From: BS150m-G50 sp964501185 [NCBI: uncultured Bacteroidia bacterium]
GTDB lineage: Bacteria; CAIWAD01; BS150m-G50
Direction of reading: 5' to 3'
Assembly: GCA_964501185.1 (NCBI GenBank)
Contig: CAZCRT010000009.1
Span: 72,497-81,602, forward strand
DNA length: 9,106 bases
The notes under the pieces were generated by a model. The model made no database searches. It saw nothing but the letters and a program-made list of their open reading frames with translations, and was not told where the DNA came from. Below, in pieces: positions 5,439-9,106 of the stretch. Made by a program: the position numbers and the translations under genes. Numbering within the stretch: position 1 is the first letter of the stretch; every line of letters starts with the position of its first letter.

Positions 5439-7937
5439 ATGAGCGATTATTCGATGGAAAATATGTTTGAACATCAGGGAAAACTCACCGGTATGGTAAA
5501 GAAACGTTTACTCACAGCCTACCGTGATCTATACCTCTATCTACGTGAGGAGCGAGATAAAGGGAACCTGCCTGTCTCTGATTTTGATTACCTGAGTGAG
5601 GATGAGCTCGCCACCAACATATACAAGAACAAATACTATCTGCGTGATCCGGAAGGTGAGCTGCTGGAGTTCCGTCCGGAAGACGCTTTTCTTCGTATCG
5701 CTGCGTTTGTGGCAGCCGTAGAGAACGATACCGCAAGCCGCCAGAAATGGGGAAAGGCTTTTTACAAAGATCTTTTCGAGAGTCATTTCCTGCCGGGTGG
5801 ACGGGTACTGGCAGGAGCGGGTGATCTCTATCGCTTAAAAACGCTGGCCAACTGTTTTGCAACGGTCATAGCCGAAGATGACATTGAATCGATCTATGAT
5901 TCTGCCTACGAATGCGCCCGCACTTACTCCTTCGGGGGTGGCATAGGAGTTGATATGACTCCCCTGCGGCCCCGCAACTCCATCGTTCATAATGCCTCTG
6001 ACTCATCGACCGGAGCGGTGTCCTTTATGGAGCTGTTCAGCCTGACTACCGGCCTGATAGGGCAATCCGGCCGCCGTGGCGCCCTGATGCTCACCATTGA
6101 TGTCAAACACCCGGATATCCTCGACTTCATCGATGTGAAGAGAAAGCCAAACTGGGTGACCGGGCAGATTATGGAACAGGCACGCTGGTCACAGCATTAT
6201 AACGAGAGCCAGCTCAAGGAGATGGAGAAACTGGTAACGGAAAATACGCAGGTTCGTTTTGCCAACACCAGTATCAAGGTTTCCGATGAATTCATGCAGG
6301 CGGTCGAAGAACAGAACAATTATGGCTCCCGTAAACTGCTGCTTTACCGCCGGGATAAACGAGAAGTACTGAAGCACGCGCCTCAGACAAAGAAGCATCA
6401 CTACTCCGAGGGGATACCTTCCCGTGATATCGAAGAGTACCAGCTCCTGCAGGATTTTGCCGATCTGGAAGAGCTGAATAACTGGTTACTCGAAGAACAT
6501 GGAGTTGAGGTAAGTGGCGAAGCGCTCCGCGACGTCAATCAGCGGGATGTTTACGGTGACTATGTGTTACAGCTGGCCAGCAGCGATCACGACCTGGCAG
6601 TTCGCTACTCAGGGGACTTTCTGCTCTATTATGCATCGGATGATGTCGGAGAGATCCGGGAGCTGATTAAAGCGCGTACTATCTGGAACAGCTTTGTCGA
6701 AAGCAACTACCGTTCCGCCGAACCGGGCCTGATGTTCTGGTCACATATGACCAAGCACAGCCCCTCCAACTATGTCGGCCGTCCTATTATCAGCACTAAT
6801 CCATGTGCAGAGATACCGCTGGAAGATGGCGGAGCCTGTAACCTTGCCGCTTTAAACCTTTCACGGTTTGTTAATGATGGCTTCACTGAAAAAGCGGAAA
6901 TCGACTGGAAGCGGCTGGAAAAGGTCGCTTCAGATGTGATCCGTTTTCTCGATAATGTCGTTACCTGGAATAACATTCTTAATCCTCTGGAAAAGCAGAA
7001 GAAGGCCGCCGCCGAAACCAGGCGTCTCGGTCTGGGTGTGATGGGGATCGCTGATCTTTTCTATCAGCTGGGTGTGAGCTACGACAGCGATGAAGGGATA
7101 GAGATGATCGACAGGATCATGAAATTCATCGCCAATTCCGCGTACAGTACTTCGGCTCACCTTGCCAGCGAGAAATCACCCTCCGATATTTTCGATTACG
7201 AGAGCTATATCGAGAATCCTTTTTACAAAACAGCGCTCACGAAAGAGACACAGGAGCTGATTCATAATCGCGGCCTGCGTAACATTGCGCTGTTGACCAT
7301 TGCCCCCACCGGTTCGATTTCCAACATAGCCGTCAGTTATTGCGGTGACAAGCGTAACTATATCGGGGTTTCAGGTGGTGTGGAGCCTGTTTTCGCACTT
7401 TATTATGTGCGTCGATCGGAGTCGTTTGAAAACAAGAAGTTCAAGATTTTCCATTCCACGGTGCAGGCTTACATCGACCGTAATCAGCTGGAAGATAAAA
7501 TCGCTTTTACGGAAAAAGCCGAGGAGCTCCGAACACTTCTGCCTGACTATTTTTTCCGTACTGCCCATGAAATAACTCCAGCCCGCCGGGTGGAAATTCA
7601 GGGTGTGTGCCAGCGCAGTGTCGACCACAGTATTTCGTCCACGGTGAATCTGCCGGAAGATATTTCACCGGAAGTTATTTCATCAGTTTACCTGGATGCG
7701 TGGCACCATAATTTAAAAGGCATTACCATCTACCGCGATGGCAGCCGTTATCCCATCCTGACTGTTGATGAAAAAACCGGTACACCGTTCCAGGAATCGT
7801 GTAAAAAAACCTACCGTATTCAGATGAGTGCGGATGAAGAAATAGATGCTCATGGTGACGAAGTGATCCTGCTGGATGACGGTTCCCTCACCACGGTATA
7901 TCACTTTGTAAACAGGCTGCAGGCCGAAAACAACTAA
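5439..7937 (+). CDS. nrdJa: Adenosylcobalamin-dependent (class II) ribonucleotide reductase, large part NrdJa
   Basis: This cytoplasmic enzyme reduces ribonucleotides to deoxyribonucleotides, using a thiyl radical generated from adenosylcobalamin, so it works with or without oxygen. Active-site residues are all visible: Cys139 in LANCF (first redox Cys), then Asn454, Cys456 (thiyl) and Glu458 in NPCAEIPL, and Cys467 (second redox Cys). The 11-residue Cys456-Cys467 spacing equals that of Thermotoga NrdJ. The APTGS loop is at 622-626 and the barrel ends at GITIYRDGSR (about 762-771). There is no N-terminal ATP-cone motif, so overall-activity control by dATP is not expected in the usual way. At 832 residues it is long for an NrdJ without its C-terminal part. 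About 80 extra residues lie between SDEFMQAV (282-289) and TIWNSF (414-419). GGAG lies 6 bases before the ATG. The C-terminal cysteine tail is not here but in the next gene, 9 bases downstream. Confidence 0.95.
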   Translation: MSDYSMENMFEHQGKLTGMVKKRLLTAYRDLYLYLREERDKGNLPVSDFDYLSEDELATNIYKNKYYLRDPEGELLEFRPEDAFLRIAAFVAAVENDTASRQKWGKAFYKDLFESHFLPGGRVLAGAGDLYRLKTLANCFATVIAEDDIESIYDSAYECARTYSFGGGIGVDMTPLRPRNSIVHNASDSSTGAVSFMELFSLTTGLIGQSGRRGALMLTIDVKHPDILDFIDVKRKPNWVTGQIMEQARWSQHYNESQLKEMEKLVTENTQVRFANTSIKVSDEFMQAVEEQNNYGSRKLLLYRRDKREVLKHAPQTKKHHYSEGIPSRDIEEYQLLQDFADLEELNNWLLEEHGVEVSGEALRDVNQRDVYGDYVLQLASSDHDLAVRYSGDFLLYYASDDVGEIRELIKARTIWNSFVESNYRSAEPGLMFWSHMTKHSPSNYVGRPIISTNPCAEIPLEDGGACNLAALNLSRFVNDGFTEKAEIDWKRLEKVASDVIRFLDNVVTWNNILNPLEKQKKAAAETRRLGLGVMGIADLFYQLGVSYDSDEGIEMIDRIMKFIANSAYSTSAHLASEKSPSDIFDYESYIENPFYKTALTKETQELIHNRGLRNIALLTIAPTGSISNIAVSYCGDKRNYIGVSGGVEPVFALYYVRRSESFENKKFKIFHSTVQAYIDRNQLEDKIAFTEKAEELRTLLPDYFFRTAHEITPARRVEIQGVCQRSVDHSISSTVNLPEDISPEVISSVYLDAWHHNLKGITIYRDGSRYPILTVDEKTGTPFQESCKKTYRIQMSADEEIDAHGDEVILLDDGSLTTVYHFVNRLQAENN

Positions 7938-7946
7938 GGTCCATCT

Positions 7947-8564
7947 ATGATTGAGCTGAAAAACGCCCGCCCCCGTATCCAGGAAGCTCCCCCGGAAAAG
8001 CCGCTGCAAAAAACTATCGACAGTGTTATTCAGCGACCGGAAACGGTCGAAGCACGCGTTTACAAGCTCAAGAGTGGATTCGTTACCCACAGCGTTTATG
8101 TTACGATGGGTTACATCTGGGAGACCGGTCACCCCCGGCCGATCGAGATATTTATCAACAGCAAGGACCTGACCCGGGCAGCCGAATATGCGGTACTGAC
8201 CCGGTTGATCTCAGCTATCTTCAGAAAATCCTCCGACCCCACTTTTATTCTGGAGGAATTGAAATCAATCCACGACCCCAATGGTGGCTACATTAACAAG
8301 ACCGGTTACGTACACTCCTTCTACAGTGAAATTGCTGATGTGATTGAGAAGTTCTTCAATGATATGAAGATACTTAGCCTGGGCCAGCCACAGATTGCTG
8401 AAACCGTAGAGGTTGTTCAGCAGGAAGTCGATACAGATGCGGGACAGATCGAAAACATGGATTTCAAAATCTGCCCCGAATGTCAGCAGCGAACTCTGCG
8501 CAATGAAAACGGCTGTCCAAGCTGTATGAGCCCGGACTGCAATTACACTAAATGTGATAAGTAG
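7947..8564 (+). CDS. nrdJb: Class II ribonucleotide reductase, small part NrdJb
   Basis: The 205-residue protein corresponds to the separately encoded C-terminal part of class II reductases, as in Pseudomonas NrdJb. A variable N-terminus (1-45) is followed by the family domain (about 46-150). Its landmarks are RPIEIFINSK, ALTRLISAIFRK-like AVLTRLISAIFRK, FILEELKSIHDPNGGY and EIADVIEKFF. The C-terminus carries CPEC (176-179) and CPSC (190-193), which should bind zinc as a ribbon, then Cys198 and Cys203 in CNYTKC. By homology, this last pair shuttles electrons from thioredoxin or glutaredoxin to the NrdJa active-site disulfide. Neither NrdJa nor NrdJb would be expected to turn over alone. It starts 9 bases after the nrdJa stop, with AAGG at 7936-7939 overlapping that stop, so the two are co-translated. 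Assignment rests on motif memory, not alignment. Confidence 0.9.
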   Translation: MIELKNARPRIQEAPPEKPLQKTIDSVIQRPETVEARVYKLKSGFVTHSVYVTMGYIWETGHPRPIEIFINSKDLTRAAEYAVLTRLISAIFRKSSDPTFILEELKSIHDPNGGYINKTGYVHSFYSEIADVIEKFFNDMKILSLGQPQIAETVEVVQQEVDTDAGQIENMDFKICPECQQRTLRNENGCPSCMSPDCNYTKCDK

Positions 8565-8582
8565 TCTGCCGCTATCCTCCCT

Positions 8583-8602
8583 CGCTTCTTACACAGAAAG
8601 CG
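8583..8602 (+). terminator. Weak stem-loop after nrdJb
   Basis: CGCTTCT (8583-8589) can pair with AGAAAGCG (8595-8602) with one bulged A and a 5-base loop. It begins 19 bases after the nrdJb stop. A TTTT follows only about 10 bases later, so it is not a canonical intrinsic terminator. Confidence 0.22.
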
Positions 8603-8753
8603 TCGACAACAGTTTTACTCCTTGAGCCAGTTTCCGGGACTGAGTATATTTCTAATGGCTTACAGGTAATGGAAACGCTTGTTATTCATCTATTTCCAGT
8701 TTTCATATACCATGTTCATCAGTAGTCAGACAATACAGGTCACAGGAGGAGAA

Positions 8754-9106
8754 ATGCGTAAAGCGCTATATGTCATCACTCTGCTGGGGTTAATCTCAAC
8801 TGTCTCACTTGCAGCGGGACTGGAAACCGCTGGTCAGTATGTGTGCTAATACCCAGTACGATTCTTATCTGAGGTTGCTCGATGGTGAGTGTGCCACTGA
8901 AATCGCTTACAACGACGACAGTTGTGGTCTTCAATCGGAAATGATCACCTTCGTAACACCTGGTAACTATGTTATCTGCGTGGAGGGTTTCTCCAGTTCT
9001 TCAGGTGCATTCTCCCTCGATGTGAGCCACTCGCCATTTGAACCGGGGCAGGGTGATTTCTGCGATGACCCGCATCTGATAGAGGAATTACCTTTTGAAG
9101 TGGCAG
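8754..9106 (+). pseudogene. Broken gene for a secreted protein with PPC-like cysteine repeats, incomplete at the window edge
   Basis: A strong AGGAGG (8744-8749) precedes an ATG at 8754. It opens a typical Sec signal peptide (MRKALYVITLLGLISTVSLA), but the frame ends after 31 codons at TAA 8847-8849. In the +1 frame, from about 8839, coding resumes as a secreted domain and stays open to the end of the window: CANTQYDSYLRLLDGEC, then AYNDDSCGLQSE, TPGNYVICVEGFSSSSGAFSLDVS, and CDDPHLIEELPFEV, which looks like the start of a second repeat. The pattern resembles bacterial pre-peptidase C-terminal (PPC) type domains found in tandem in surface or secreted proteins. The first half of a normal repeat is missing between signal peptide and domain, so a deletion that also shifted the frame is more likely than one sequencing error. 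An in-frame ATG at 8839 has no ribosome binding site. The downstream part may continue well past the window. Confidence 0.6.

Overview
The window reads as bacterial chromosome, most likely from a gammaproteobacterium. The reasons are a class II ribonucleotide reductase split into NrdJa and NrdJb as in Pseudomonas, a ClpA-like AAA+ architecture, an FKBP-type outer-membrane lipoprotein and Shine-Dalgarno sites before most genes. The genus cannot be told from the sequence. No RNA gene, CRISPR array, insertion sequence or cobalamin riboswitch was seen.

Layout. (1) Bases 1-187 hold the 3' end of an unrecognised + strand gene, broken by an exact 55-base repeat at a 68-base offset. This may be real or an assembly artefact. 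(2) 195-2360 (+) encodes a 721-residue Clp/Hsp100-like protein. It has an N-domain and two AAA+ modules, but nearly all ATPase and substrate-threading residues are changed. (3) 2390-2893 (-) encodes an FKBP-type peptidyl-prolyl isomerase lipoprotein, convergent with the Clp-like gene. (4) 2894-3087 is a short divergent regulatory region with two small palindromes. (5) 3088-4044 (+) is purC (de novo purine synthesis), followed two bases later by a class I SAM-dependent methyltransferase at 4047-4748 that probably starts at TTG. (6) 4749-5438 is a 690-base AT-rich gap with several palindromes and a LexA-like box but no convincing gene. (7) 5439-7937 and 7947-8564 (+) are nrdJa and nrdJb, the two parts of an adenosylcobalamin-dependent ribonucleotide reductase. 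(8) 8754 to the end holds a signal peptide and a cysteine-rich secreted repeat domain in different frames, a probable pseudogene running off the window.

How the genes fit together. purC and nrdJab both serve nucleotide supply (IMP synthesis; deoxyribonucleotide formation) but sit in separate transcription units. The nrdJab pair is one functional unit: NrdJa carries the active-site cysteines, and NrdJb carries a zinc-ribbon-like domain and the C-terminal cysteine pair expected to re-reduce them.

The most unusual items are the Clp-like protein, which has lost catalytic and pore residues yet keeps a possible ClpP-docking tripeptide, and a cluster of five TGTATCAC motifs confined to the purC-methyltransferase segment.
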